This document shows, piece after piece, positions 1 to 8,541 of a stretch of DNA of 45,659 nt (position 1 is its first letter; each line of letters opens with the position of its first letter). The notes under the pieces are model-generated. The model saw nothing but the letters and a program-made list of their open reading frames with translations. It did no database searches and had not been told where the DNA came from. Made by a program: the position numbers and the translations under genes. The DNA is from Nitrospinota bacterium (GTDB taxonomy: Bacteria > Nitrospinota_A > UBA7883 > JACRLM01), in the NCBI GenBank assembly GCA_016235255.1, contig JACRLM010000040.1, forward strand, positions 1-45,659, given 5' to 3'.

Positions 1-49
1 AATCCATTCTTCCCTTGCCAGTTTTCCCGTTACCGTTTACTCTTTTCAT
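1..49 (-). CDS. Partial unknown protein (N-terminus only)
   Basis: A minus-strand reading frame starts with ATG at 49 and runs off the left edge of the window. A strong AAGGAGGT ribosome site lies at 53-60. The visible start of the protein is MKRVNGNGKTGKGRMD, which is basic and Gly-rich and not a signal peptide. Its start region is similar to the region around 277 on the other strand, so the two genes may share an origin. The function cannot be told from 16 residues. Confidence 0.5.
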   Translation of the reverse strand, partial: MKRVNGNGKTGKGRMD

Positions 50-297
50 GTGACCTCCTTGCTTTCCGTTGTTTTCGTTCAAAAACATGGTAGCAGGTGA
101 GGTCATACCTTCGTTTCAACTAAGTTTAGGACACTTTCGGTCTTATTGGCCACAATCTATATGTAATATAGATGGGAGTTAGATTATAAAAGTGTCATAT
201 ATTTAGTGGAATAGAGATATGACCTCACCTTGCTACCATGTTTTTGCGACGAAACAACGGAAAGCACGGAAGTCATGTGAAGGGAGTAACTGATAAC
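26..297. repeat. Long imperfect inverted repeat around a 110-bp core
   Basis: The left arm (about 26-107) and right arm (about 218-297) are imperfect inverted copies, both containing ACATGGTAGCA and GGTGAGGTCATA in the same relative order. The arms include the ribosome-site and start regions of the two divergent reading frames. Position by position, the left start ATGAAAAGAGTAAAC aligns with the right GTGAAGGGAGTAACT. The AT-rich core (108-217) probably holds promoters for both directions. It could instead be a small mobile repeat (MITE-like), but I see no terminal target duplication. Confidence 0.6.
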
Positions 298-623
298 GTG
301 ATACAGGGCAATCCTGAGATGCCCGAAGGTCTGGACAGCCGGGTGTTGACGATCCGGATGCATGCTCCAACACTGGTAACGGCGCAAATTATAACTACTG
401 CTCAACTACCACCGCTCCAGCCGGCACATATGGAATCAACGCCAATGGCCTGTATGACATGGCTGGAAGCGTGTGGGAATGGAACAGCACAAGCCCGGAT
501 AACACCGGCAATCACTACGTTCGTGGCGGATCGTGGGTTGACGGTGCAAGTAATTTATTGTCGTCCGCGCAGAGCTTCCGCGCTTCCGCGAACAGCCGCG
601 TGGGATTCCGTTGCGCCAAGTGA
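277..623 (+). pseudogene. Decayed FGE-sulfatase/C-lectin-fold protein remnant
   Basis: From 318 to the TGA at 621-623 one frame encodes a typical C-terminal part of an FGE-sulfatase (formylglycine-generating enzyme-like) domain. It shows NGLYDMAGSVWEW, then YVRGGSW and finally RVGFRCAK. This frame has a TGA at 315-317 and no start codon. The plausible start, GTG at 277, lies in a different frame, so a frameshift or deletion near 315-350 separates start and domain. Less than half of a usual 220-300 residue domain remains. The same fold is used in variable proteins of diversity-generating retroelements, but no reverse transcriptase or template repeat is visible here. Confidence 0.6.
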
Positions 624-728
624 TGATAGGGTGGCTTAGGGGCCTTAACTATTGACTTGATTGATGAATAGCAACCTTCGCTGTTGGATAATATCCTTTT
701 ATCTTACTTTTGAATTTACCAGAGCCCC

Positions 729-2147
729 TTATTCCCCCGCAAGCTTGCTGTGGTGGTATGAATACGTGAAGTAGATGATCACGCCGATCACAAGCCACAC
801 GATGAACCGCAGCCAGGTTATCGCGGGCAGGAATGTCATCAGGGCGCCGCAGGAGAGCATTCCAAGCAGCGGGGACCACGGGCTTAACGGATTTTTGAAC
901 GGCCTTTTCATCTCCGGCTTTCTTATCCTCAGCACTATGACCCCAAAACAGACCAGAACAAACGCCGCAAGCGTGCCGATGTTCACAAGCTCCGCCAGCT
1001 CGCCCAGCGGGATCAGCCCGGCGATGGTGGCGATTATGACCCCGCAAAGCACGATCACCCGCACAGGGGTCTTGGTCTTTGGGTGGACCTCTGCGAACAG
1101 CGGGGACAACAGCCCGTCGCGCGACATGGCAAACACCACCCTTGTAAGCCCGTAATAAAGCACCAGCATCACCGTGGTCAGCCCGGCGATGACCCCCGTG
1201 GCAACCAGCGCGGAGGCCCAGTTAAATCCGATAAGCTGCAACGCGTGGGCCACCGGCGAGGAGACGTTAAGCTGCGTGTATGGCACGATACCCGTGAGCA
1301 GGCCTGACACCAATATATATATGACCGTGCAGATCACAAGCGACGCTATGATGCCGATGGGGACGTCCTTTTGCGGATTCTTCGCCTCCTCCACCGCCGT
1401 GGACACCGCGTCGAACCCCACATAGGCGAAAAACACAATCGCCGCCCCGGCGAAAATTCCGGTGGGCTTGCCGTCCGGCGATTCGCCGCTCCAGCCAAAG
1501 GGCATGAACGGGCTCCAGTTGGCCGGGTTGACGTTGAACACCGCCACGCCGATGAACACCGATATGGTGACAAGCTTCACCACCACCATAAGGTTGTTCG
1601 AGCGGGCGCTCTGCTTTACCCCCATGCAAAGCAGGATCATCAGGACAAGCACTATCCCCGCCGCCGGAAGGTTTATCACCCCGCCGAGTGTCGGGGCTTT
1701 CGTCAGGTAGTCCGGCAACCCAAAACCCATCGCCGTGAGCGCGTTGTTAAAATAGCCGCTCCATCCGTTGGCCACCGCCGCCACGGAGACGGCGTATTCG
1801 AGAATCAGGTCCCACCCGATGATCCATGCGATCAATTCACCGAAGGCGGCGTAACTATATCCATAGGCGCTCCCGCACCCTCCCACCGCCGACGCCAGTT
1901 CCGCATAGGCCAGCGCCGCGAACGCGCACGCAAATCCCGCGACCACAAAAGACAGCACCACCGCAGGCCCCGCCTGTGTGGCCGCCGCGATGCCGGTGAG
2001 CACGAATATGCCGGTGCCGATGATCGCCCCGATGCCAAGGAACGTAAGGTCGAAAGCGGTGAGGCATTTGTGAAGCCCGGTGTCTTCGGCGTCGTCGCTT
2101 GCGGTGAATTTGGTGCGGAAAATGCGCATCTTGGTCTTGTTCCCCAT
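729..2147 (-). CDS. APC-family amino-acid permease
   Basis: A 472-residue integral membrane protein of the amino acid-polyamine-organocation superfamily, closest in appearance to the cationic amino-acid transporter (CAT/YfnA) group. After a short cytoplasmic N-terminus it carries the first-helix motif FLGIGAIIGTGIFVLTG (about residues 35-51), where the unwound GxIIGTGIF loop binds substrate. About 12 hydrophobic segments follow, with AYAELASAVGG near residue 80 and AGLTTVMLVLYYGLTRVVFAMSRDG typical segments further on, the latter split here as AGLTTVMLV and TRVVFAMSRDG. The length is normal. It probably imports amino acids by proton symport. It lies 60 bp downstream of acs on the same strand and may be cotranscribed. 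The precise substrate is not readable. Confidence 0.85.
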   Translation of the reverse strand: MGNKTKMRIFRTKFTASDDAEDTGLHKCLTAFDLTFLGIGAIIGTGIFVLTGIAAATQAGPAVVLSFVVAGFACAFAALAYAELASAVGGCGSAYGYSYAAFGELIAWIIGWDLILEYAVSVAAVANGWSGYFNNALTAMGFGLPDYLTKAPTLGGVINLPAAGIVLVLMILLCMGVKQSARSNNLMVVVKLVTISVFIGVAVFNVNPANWSPFMPFGWSGESPDGKPTGIFAGAAIVFFAYVGFDAVSTAVEEAKNPQKDVPIGIIASLVICTVIYILVSGLLTGIVPYTQLNVSSPVAHALQLIGFNWASALVATGVIAGLTTVMLVLYYGLTRVVFAMSRDGLLSPLFAEVHPKTKTPVRVIVLCGVIIATIAGLIPLGELAELVNIGTLAAFVLVCFGVIVLRIRKPEMKRPFKNPLSPWSPLLGMLSCGALMTFLPAITWLRFIVWLVIGVIIYFTYSYHHSKLAGE

Positions 2148-2207
2148 TTTAAATAAACGCCTGATTCTGGTGCATCACAAGCTTGCGGGCAAGGGAAAAA
2201 TGTTCCG

Positions 2208-4181
2208 TCATCCTTTCGGCCTGTCTTTCACAAGAGTGTCCACGACGGTTGGATCGGCCAGCGTGGAGGTATCTCCAACGTGGTCGAGGTCGTTCTCCGC
2301 GATCTTGCGCAGTATGCGGCGCATGATCTTGCCGGAGCGGGTCTTGGGCAGGCCCGGGGCGAACTGTATTATGTCCGGCTTGGCGATGGCTCCGATCTCC
2401 TTTGTCACATGGTCGAGCAGGGTCTTTTTCAGCCCCGGCGAATTCTGGTCCACCCCCTGGTTCAGGGTGACGAACGCATAAATCCCCTGCCCCTTTATGT
2501 CGTGCGGATAGCCCACCACCGCCGCCTCCGCCACATGGTCGTGGGAGACCAGGGCGCTTTCCACCTCTGCCGTGCCGATGCGGTGGCCAGAGACGTTTAT
2601 CACGTCGTCCACCCGCCCCATTAGCCAGTAATATCCGTCCTCGTCGCGCCGGGCGCCGTCGCCTGTGAAGTATTTGCCGGGATACTGGCTAAAGTAGGTC
2701 TCGCGGAACCTTTCGTGATGGTTGTACACCGTGCGCATGATGCCGGGCCAGGCCGCCTTTATAACAAGATAACCCCCTTCGTTGACGGACGCCTCGCTGC
2801 CATCCTGCCGGATCACCTCCGGCTCCACGCCGAAGAACGGGAGCGTGGCCGAGCCGGGCTTTGTGGGGATTGCGCCGGGCAACGGCGTTATCAATATACC
2901 CCCGGTCTCCGTCTGCCACCATGTGTCCACTATCGGGCAATTTTCCCGTCCCACATTGTTGTGATACCACATCCACGCCTCGGGGTTTATCGGCTCGCCG
3001 ACGGTGCCAAGCAGCCGCAACGACGAAAGGTCGCATCCTGCGGGCCATTTCTCCCCTTCGCGGGCCACGGCGCGGATGGCGGTTGGGGCGGTGTAGAAAA
3101 TGTTGACCCTGTATTTCTCCACCACTTTCCAGAACCTGTCCGGCTCCGGATACGTGGGCACCCCTTCGAACATCAGCGTCGTGGCGCCGTTGGACAGCGG
3201 GCCATAGACCACATAGCTGTGCCCTGTAACCCAGCCGATGTCCGCAGTGCACCAGAAGATATCCTGTTCGTGGTAATCGAAAATGTTTTTGAAGGTTTCA
3301 TGGACGTACAGCAGATACCCCCCGGTGGTGTGCAGCACCCCCTTGGGCTTTCCGGTGGAGCCGGATGTGTACAATATGAAAAGCGGGTCCTCGGCGCCGT
3401 TGACGGCAGGATCGCACTTGTCATCGGCCATGGCCATTGCGTCGTCCCACCACACGTCGCGCCCCTTCGTCCATTCCACCCTGGCGCCGATGCGCTTGGC
3501 GACAATCATCTGGCGAACGCTCGGGCAAGCGGCCACGGCTGTGTCCGCCGCTTTTTTCAACTCGACCACCTTGCCGGCCCGGTATCCCCCGTCCGCGGTT
3601 ATCACCATGGTGGCGCCGCTGTCCTGTATCCTGTCGCGCAGGGCCTCGGCGGAAAACCCGCCGAACACCACGCTGTGGATCGCCCCGATCCGGGCGCAGG
3701 CGAGCATGGCTATCGCAAGCTCCGGGATCATCCCCATGTATATGGCGACGCGGTCTCCTTTGTTCACCCCGTGTTTTTTGAGCACGTTGGCGAACTTGCA
3801 CACGTCGCGGTGCAGCTCCCGGTAGGTTATTGTTTTCGAGTCGGTGGGATGGTCCCCTTCCCAGATGATGGCGGCCTTGTCCCCCCGCGTGGCAAGGTGC
3901 CGGTCCAGGCAGTTATACGATACGTTAAGCTCCCCCCCGTCGAACCATTTTATGTTGGCGTTGATAAAATCGTATTCGCGAACTTTTTTCCACTTCTTCG
4001 TCCACACCAGGCTTTTTTCCGCCAGCTCCGCCCAGAACGCTTCCGGGTCCTCCACCGACCTTTTGTGCATGGCGCGGTACTCGTCCATGCTTTTGACCCA
4101 TGCGCTGGCCGGAAACCCGTCCGATGGATTGAACACCCGTTTTTCCGTGGACATGGACTGTATGGTCGCAGTTTCAGTCAT
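2208..4181 (-). CDS. acs: Acetyl-CoA synthetase (AMP-forming)
   Basis: The 657-residue protein matches full-length Acs, which activates acetate to acetyl-CoA through acetyl-AMP in the cytoplasm. An N-terminal ACAS_N segment (residues 25-90) is followed by the AMP-binding P-loop [10 protein letters not shown], the hinge region [19 protein letters not shown] and the C-terminal [11 protein letters not shown]. In that motif Lys618 is the catalytic lysine that protein acetyltransferases modify in other bacteria. The ATG is preceded by AAGGAG near 4190. The amino-acid permease follows on the same strand. A GNAT domain that could in principle acetylate it is fused to a CoA-transferase at 31-32.9 kb; that link is speculative. 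Confidence 0.96.
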   Translation of the reverse strand: MTETATIQSMSTEKRVFNPSDGFPASAWVKSMDEYRAMHKRSVEDPEAFWAELAEKSLVWTKKWKKVREYDFINANIKWFDGGELNVSYNCLDRHLATRGDKAAIIWEGDHPTDSKTITYRELHRDVCKFANVLKKHGVNKGDRVAIYMGMIPELAIAMLACARIGAIHSVVFGGFSAEALRDRIQDSGATMVITADGGYRAGKVVELKKAADTAVAACPSVRQMIVAKRIGARVEWTKGRDVWWDDAMAMADDKCDPAVNGAEDPLFILYTSGSTGKPKGVLHTTGGYLLYVHETFKNIFDYHEQDIFWCTADIGWVTGHSYVVYGPLSNGATTLMFEGVPTYPEPDRFWKVVEKYRVNIFYTAPTAIRAVAREGEKWPAGCDLSSLRLLGTVGEPINPEAWMWYHNNVGRENCPIVDTWWQTETGGILITPLPGAIPTKPGSATLPFFGVEPEVIRQDGSEASVNEGGYLVIKAAWPGIMRTVYNHHERFRETYFSQYPGKYFTGDGARRDEDGYYWLMGRVDDVINVSGHRIGTAEVESALVSHDHVAEAAVVGYPHDIKGQGIYAFVTLNQGVDQNSPGLKKTLLDHVTKEIGAIAKPDIIQFAPGLPKTRSGKIMRRILRKIAENDLDHVGDTSTLADPTVVDTLVKDRPKG

Positions 4182-4333
4182 ACGCCTGGCTCCTTGTCAG
4201 TGGTTGGGCTTAAGAAGAAGATACGGCGGATATATTACCAAAACCTGGGGATGGCAGGAAGTGGGATTGGAGATGGAGGAGGAAAATATATTAGCGCCGC
4301 ACAAGAGTGAAGACCCCGATTCCCCGATTCCGT
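4182..4333. other. Intergenic stretch upstream of acs
   Basis: This short gap separates the divergent reading directions of acs (start at 4181) and the end of the HxlR regulator. It should hold the acs promoter. I see no convincing -35/-10 pair, hairpin or repeat in it. Confidence 0.3.
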
Positions 4334-4786
4334 TTATTTTCTATTCGACAAACAATCAAGAGCGGGTTTATTATTTTTTACAGCTTCAATAACTTCTAGG
4401 ATGAATTCGGATTTATCCCTGTTTATACGTCGAAAAAGTTCCTTTGGTGTTGTCGTATTCGGGTCATTCTTTGCGCCCCAAAGAATGACTTCAAGAATTA
4501 CGGGAATGAGACCAATCCCCCTCTGTGTAAGTTCGTAGATGTATTTCTTCTGATGCTCAGGGTCTTGGGTTTTAGTAATAATCCGACTATCTTCGAGTTT
4601 TTTAAGTCTATCAGTTAAGATATTGGTAGCTATTTTTTCGTTAGCTTCAAGAAACTCACCGAAGTAGCGCCTTCCCTTAAAAATCATATCGCGGATAATC
4701 AAAAGCGACCACTTGTCCCCAACTATATCCAGGGTAAAAGCGATAGGACAACCTGACTGTCTGCAATCTGTCTTACTTTTGGCCAT
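4334..4786 (-). CDS. HxlR-family winged-helix regulator
   Basis: A 150-residue DNA-binding protein. Near the N-terminus it has Cys residues (DCRQSGCPI) and then the HxlR signature of a winged helix-turn-helix: LDIVGDKWSLLIIRDM, the stretch FKGRRYFGEF, and NILTDRLKKLEDSRII as recognition region. The TQRGIGLIPVI segment forms the wing/dimer helix. Many family members sense redox or electrophile stress through the N-terminal Cys. The start at 4786 is chosen because upstream codons cross the divergent operator region and the family begins just before the CPI motif. It is divergent from the membrane protein at 4890 and probably controls it and itself. Confidence 0.85.
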   Translation of the reverse strand: MAKSKTDCRQSGCPIAFTLDIVGDKWSLLIIRDMIFKGRRYFGEFLEANEKIATNILTDRLKKLEDSRIITKTQDPEHQKKYIYELTQRGIGLIPVILEVILWGAKNDPNTTTPKELFRRINRDKSEFILEVIEAVKNNKPALDCLSNRK

Positions 4787-4808
4787 AAATACATCATATA
4801 AATATGAC

Positions 4809-4860
4809 TTGCATAATGCAACCACTTTGATACAATTACAACTGTACTTGCATATTGCAA
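4809..4860. promoter_or_regulatory. Two HxlR-type operator palindromes
   Basis: Two nearly identical 13-bp palindromes, TTGCATAATGCAA (4809-4821) and TTGCATATTGCAA (4848-4860), sit in the 103-bp divergent intergenic region. Their centres are 39 bp apart, and both are preceded by ACT. A possible rightward -35 TTGATA lies at 4827-4832, and an 18-bp spacer places the -10 CATATT inside the second palindrome, so binding there would block transcription. The palindromic design fits a dimeric winged-helix repressor. The assignment to the adjacent regulator is inferred. Confidence 0.7.
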
Positions 4861-4889
4861 TCATACTAAGAAAAAGAAGGGGTATCTTA

Positions 4890-5315
4890 ATGACTATGAA
4901 TATTGGGGCGGTGATTGCCCAAGGGTTGTTGGGACTGATTTTTAGTGTTTTCGGATTGAACATGTTGGTCTTTTTTTTAGGAATCACGGATTCACCACCG
5001 ATCAAACTTCCACCGATGCACGGAGAAGCGGGGGAGTTCATGGGCCTTTTGGTGAAGAGTAGATTTCAACTTTTTGTAAAAATCCTCGAAGTAACCGGCG
5101 GGATGCTCCTGCTCGTAAGTTTCGGCCTGCACAGGTATGCTCCTGTCGCTGTCGTGATTCTTGGGCCAATTGCCGTGAGTATTTTCCTATTTCATATCCT
5201 GTTTTTACCCTTCGATAAAAGAGTGTTCATGCCTATCGTGCTGCTGGCGTGCCTCGGAGTTCTTGTGGCGCGCTACTGGAGTCACTTTCAGGGGATATTT
5301 GACCCGCATTCCTGA
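4890..5315 (+). CDS. DoxX-like small integral membrane protein
   Basis: A 141-residue protein with four hydrophobic segments (about residues 5-29, 57-79, 82-103 and 111-126). The layout matches DoxX/DoxD-like membrane proteins that are often controlled by HxlR regulators: GLLGLIFSVFGLNM at the first helix, then a loop and KILEVTGGMLLL. The ATG at 4890 has AAGAAGGGG upstream (4874-4882), and it starts just after the operator region. The related family is linked to redox or stress tolerance, but the exact role here is unknown. Confidence 0.7.
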   Translation: MTMNIGAVIAQGLLGLIFSVFGLNMLVFFLGITDSPPIKLPPMHGEAGEFMGLLVKSRFQLFVKILEVTGGMLLLVSFGLHRYAPVAVVILGPIAVSIFLFHILFLPFDKRVFMPIVLLACLGVLVARYWSHFQGIFDPHS

Positions 5316-5381
5316 AGCCATTCACTATTGATTGCGCTTCATAGCCGCAGATAACTATTATTCGTAAGGGAGTCCTTATTT

Positions 5382-5663
5382 ATGCGCAACAACCGATTAT
5401 GGATGGCGATTTCAGCGGCGATTGGGCTCGCCTTCTTCCTTATCGCCAACTTCACGGACTTCTTCGTAGGGTTGAATGTTGTGTCCGGCCTAATCCAAAT
5501 CGTGATCAACATCTTTGTCTTTGTGACATGGTTTAGTGGGTATCGCTCTAGTAATGGTCGTGCGCGGCTCCTGGCGTTCTTCGGAGTCATTGCGCCACCT
5601 ATATTGGCGGGAACTACGCTCTGCCGTGTTGTCATCCCTTTCTTCTTTAGGCTTGTTCATTGA
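5382..5663 (+). CDS. Small membrane protein, unknown function
   Basis: A 93-residue protein with three hydrophobic stretches (about 7-24, 31-52 and 66-88) and a basic loop (GYRSSNGRARL) between the second and third. AAGGGAG precedes the ATG at a suitable distance. It follows the DoxX-like gene by 66 bp on the same strand and may be part of the same HxlR-controlled unit. I do not recognise a family. Confidence 0.55.
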   Translation: MRNNRLWMAISAAIGLAFFLIANFTDFFVGLNVVSGLIQIVINIFVFVTWFSGYRSSNGRARLLAFFGVIAPPILAGTTLCRVVIPFFFRLVH

Positions 5664-5924
5664 ACACTGTTAAGAAATGACTGCCGCCGCAGTGAGGACA
5701 GAGAAATGGGAATGGGGTCATAACAGAAATGGTGACCTTCACATACTCATACGCTGGTAACGTCGGAGCGGAAATTGCTCGTTTTGAGCCAGATCACAAT
5801 GAGTGCCGAAGGGAATGAGGTCAGGTCTTTACGGCCGTTTACTTTGACTTTCTCATCAACCTGCTTAAAGTCGAATGGCGCCGCAAATTAAAACACCGCC
5901 GTCTTCACCGCTTCGAAGACTCTA
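5664..5924. other. Gene-free stretch with possible transposase debris
   Basis: No intact gene is present. On the minus strand near 5680-5725 a short frame reads PFPFLCPHCGGSHF, like the zinc-knuckle end of some transposases, but it is open for only a few dozen codons. Around 5815-5870 the plus strand has AATGAGGTCAGGTCTTTAC, a string resembling the edges of small IS elements. Both are weak clues to old mobile DNA. Confidence 0.25.
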
Positions 5925-6575
5925 TTAATTCCCGCCCGGGCCCCGTTTCTCAAAGCCTGTGCATCCTATGCATTTTTCCGGGCTCATCATGACTTTGGAA
6001 AGCAGATAGTATGAAAACACCAGGGAAATGACAATCCCGCCGCTGACTATAAGCTCCAATATCGAGCGATGGAATTCGACGTCGCTCATTTCCTGGTGCA
6101 CGCTCATCATGGCGCTTACCATCAAAATACGCCGGACGGATGAAATAAGGCCGATGATGAGAAACGGAGTCAACGAAATCCGCCGTTCGGTCAGGTATAT
6201 AAGCACCGTGCTGAAAATTTCCAGAATGATGACAACCAGAAGGATATCGTTGACCACGTTGAGGATGTTTATCGTGGTAAGCCCCTTTGTCAGGTGCATT
6301 ATCGTTATTCCGGTGATGGCCAGCGCCGAAACGAAAAGAATGACCGCGATTATGTAATATACAAAATCCTCGGCCATGTAGAACTTCTGCAATGCCCTGC
6401 GGGCGAGGACACGCTCCCCTATTTTATGGAATTTCTCTTTCACCGCGCCGCAGCGTGGGCAGGTCCAGTCGCGCGGGACATCCTCAAACCGGACGCCGGG
6501 CGCCACGCCGGACTGGGCGTCCCCTTTTTCCTGCTGATATATGTATCCGCATATGGAGCATTCCCAGTTTTCCAT
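5925..6575 (-). CDS. Rubredoxin-PsiE membrane fusion protein
   Basis: A 216-residue protein of two parts. Residues 1-53 are a rubredoxin domain with Fe-binding Cys6, Cys9 (WECSICGY) and Cys39, Cys42 (WTCPRCG). After a basic linker, residues 66-196 hold four hydrophobic helices with the layout of PsiE (phosphate-starvation-inducible) proteins, including FLIIGLISSVRRILM and a conserved-looking HRSILELIVSG. A last CIGC pair (Cys202, Cys205) follows. Rubredoxin is a one-electron carrier; joining it to a membrane helical bundle suggests electron transfer or redox sensing at the inner membrane. Both halves are in one uninterrupted frame. The function is not established, and the ribosome site is weak. 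Confidence 0.75.
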   Translation of the reverse strand: MENWECSICGYIYQQEKGDAQSGVAPGVRFEDVPRDWTCPRCGAVKEKFHKIGERVLARRALQKFYMAEDFVYYIIAVILFVSALAITGITIMHLTKGLTTINILNVVNDILLVVIILEIFSTVLIYLTERRISLTPFLIIGLISSVRRILMVSAMMSVHQEMSDVEFHRSILELIVSGGIVISLVFSYYLLSKVMMSPEKCIGCTGFEKRGPGGN

Positions 6576-6679
6576 TCACACACCGTTAAAAGGTTACGTT
6601 TTCATTCCCCGGAGGACTGGACCGAGGACTTAACAATCAACATTATCATCAACCGGCTGCAAGCAAACAGCGCCGCGAA

Positions 6680-7774
6680 CTAATTCGTCACCGCTTTTTT
6701 CACCGCATCCACAACCTTGTCCTGATCTTCCTGCGTCAGGTACGGCCCCATAGGAAGGCTCATCACCTCATCGGCCGCCTTTTCCGCCAGCGGAAAACTC
6801 CCCACACCTAGACCAAGGTTTGAGAACGCCGGTTGCAGGTGCAAAGGTTTCGGATAATGCACCGCCGTCGGCACACCATCGGCCTTAAGCCGCTCGGCCA
6901 CCTGCTCCCGGCTCTTCACGCGGATGGTGTACTGGGCGTAAACGTGATTGTTGCCCGGCATTATCACAGGTGTCTGGACATGGCCTTTTAGCGACGCCGT
7001 GTAACGCGCGCCGATCTTTTCTCTCGCCGCAACCTCATCCGGGAATATGGCGAGTTTCGCAATCAATATGGCCGCCTGCAACGTGTCCATCCTGCCGTTC
7101 ATCCCTATGATGGGATGGTTGTAGCGCTTGTCCTGCCCGTGGTTTCGTATCTGACGCATTTTTGTGGCAAGCCCGTCGTCATTGGTGAAGCACGCCCCGC
7201 CGTCTCCATAACATCCCAGCGGCTTGGCCGGGAAAAAGCTTGTGCAACCAATGGTGGACATGGCGGACGATTTTATCCCGTGGCGCGTGGCGCCAAAACT
7301 TTGCGCCGCGTCCTCTATCACAGGCAGCCCGTGTTTGGACGCGATGGCGTTTATCGCCTCCATCTGGGCGCACTGGCCGTAAAGGCTCACCGGCATGATA
7401 GCAGTGGTCTTTTTGGTGATGGCCGCCTCGATCTTCGCCGGATCCATGTTCAGCGACTCAGGCTCCACGTCCACGAACACCGGGATGGCGCCAAGCAACG
7501 CGATAGTCTCGGCGGTGGCGATGAACGTGAAAGGGGTGGTGATCACCTCGTCCCCCGGTTTCACGCCAAGGGCCATCATGGCGATAAAAAGCGCGTCCGT
7601 GCCGCTTGATACAGTGATGGCGTGTTTGGCACCGGTGTACGCGGCGAGTTTTTCCTCCAGTTCGGCAACTTCCGGCCCCATGATGTACTGGCCGTGATCC
7701 AGCACTTTCTGGATGCGGGCGTCTATTTTATCTTTTACAAGCCTGTACTGCGCTTTAAGGTCTATAAATTCCAT
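6680..7774 (-). CDS. DegT/DnrJ/EryC1/StrS sugar aminotransferase
   Basis: A 364-residue PLP enzyme of the family that transfers an amino group from glutamate to keto-sugar nucleotides. Visible family residues are SSGTDAL (57-63), EDAAQSFGA with Asp155 and Gln158, and the Schiff-base Lys184 in FFPAKPLGCYGDGGA. It ends with the usual LPMGPYLTQED. It looks most like WbpE-type enzymes that make diamino-uronic acid or amino-sugar precursors of surface polysaccharides. GAGGTGA precedes the ATG. No other sugar-nucleotide gene is beside it, so the exact product is open. Confidence 0.88.
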   Translation of the reverse strand: MEFIDLKAQYRLVKDKIDARIQKVLDHGQYIMGPEVAELEEKLAAYTGAKHAITVSSGTDALFIAMMALGVKPGDEVITTPFTFIATAETIALLGAIPVFVDVEPESLNMDPAKIEAAITKKTTAIMPVSLYGQCAQMEAINAIASKHGLPVIEDAAQSFGATRHGIKSSAMSTIGCTSFFPAKPLGCYGDGGACFTNDDGLATKMRQIRNHGQDKRYNHPIIGMNGRMDTLQAAILIAKLAIFPDEVAAREKIGARYTASLKGHVQTPVIMPGNNHVYAQYTIRVKSREQVAERLKADGVPTAVHYPKPLHLQPAFSNLGLGVGSFPLAEKAADEVMSLPMGPYLTQEDQDKVVDAVKKAVTN

Positions 7775-8063
7775 GTCGTCGTCACCTCGTGTTTAAAGTC
7801 CCGCTCCACGCGGCTCGGGCAAATGGAATTCTAAAGGTTTTTGGCGGTTTGTGGAAGTGGAATGGGAAACTGCGGCCCGGCCATGAACCACAAGGCTGAA
7901 TTGGCGGATTTGATGATATTAGTCGAGTATGTTTATACTTCCTTCAATCTATAACCGTTGCTTGGGGAAAGCGGGATGGACAGCAACAAGATTTAAGAAT
8001 ATACGAGCGGCGTGGCCATATACACTTATAGATCAACAAGATAAAATTGTGCACAGGCTCCCT
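7775..8063. other. Gene-free stretch between aminotransferase and cheY
   Basis: The interval is AT-richer than its surroundings and has no reading frame I can support. It should contain the promoter of the leftward aminotransferase. I see no clear repeat or hairpin. Confidence 0.3.
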
Positions 8064-8091
8064 TTGACGGACGCGCGATAAGTGATATGAT
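8064..8091 (+). promoter_or_regulatory. Sigma70-type promoter of the cheY operon
   Basis: TTGACG (8064-8069) and TATGAT (8086-8091) are separated by 16 bp, each with one mismatch to the housekeeping consensus. Transcription would start near 8098, about 70 nt before the cheY start codon. It is one of the best promoter matches I found in the window. Confidence 0.65.
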
Positions 8092-8165
8092 TCCCGCATC
8101 AATTAAACGGCGATGCGCGGCTTCGGCGGCGGCGCGCCGGACGATCCAGGACAAAGAGGATTACG

Positions 8166-8531
8166 ATGGGGAAAATTCTGATCTGCGACGATTCCGCCTA
8201 TCAACGGTCGATTCTGCGCAAATACATGGAAGAGGACGGCCACGCGGTGACGGAGGCGATGACGGGAAAAGAGGCTGTGGAAAAAGCTTCAAGCCCCGGC
8301 CATGACCTGATGCTGCTCGACCTTCTGATGCCGGACATGAGCGGGCTGCAGGTGCTCGAAGCGCTGGCCGCCAAAGGGGTGAAGATGCCGGTTGTGGTGG
8401 TGTCCGCCGACATTCAGGAGACCGTGAAAAAAAACTGCATGAACCAGGGGGCGGTCGGCTTTGTCAACAAGCCGGTCAAGGGCGCCTCGCTTGAGGGCCT
8501 TCGCAACATCATCAAAGCCTACTCCAAGTAG
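8166..8531 (+). CDS. cheY: CheY-like single-domain response regulator
   Basis: A stand-alone 121-residue receiver domain. The acidic pocket is Asp8-Asp9, the phosphate acceptor is Asp52 (MLLDLLMPDMSG), the switch residue is Ser80 (VVVVSAD) and the conserved Lys is Lys102 (VNKPVKG). GAGGATTACG precedes the ATG. It has no output domain and so must act by binding a partner. The next gene, 10 bp downstream, is a CheC-type phosphatase that would remove its phosphate, followed by a diguanylate cyclase. No flagellar genes or CheA are in the window, so a role outside motility is possible. Confidence 0.93.
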   Translation: MGKILICDDSAYQRSILRKYMEEDGHAVTEAMTGKEAVEKASSPGHDLMLLDLLMPDMSGLQVLEALAAKGVKMPVVVVSADIQETVKKNCMNQGAVGFVNKPVKGASLEGLRNIIKAYSK

Positions 8532-8541
8532 GGGCGGGGCA

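Noticed and set aside
318..623. Diversity-generating retroelement variable region
   Set aside because: The fold signature fits, but there is no reverse transcriptase, accessory gene or template-like second copy in the window; listed only as a pseudogene with a low-interest note.
238..639. Intact 133-residue gene on the plus strand
   Set aside because: This frame is out of phase with the clear FGE-type coding signal; its protein has no recognisable pattern.
2715..4310. Long plus-strand ORF opposite acs
   Set aside because: It is an antisense shadow of the high-GC acs gene, whose product is fully recognised on the other strand.
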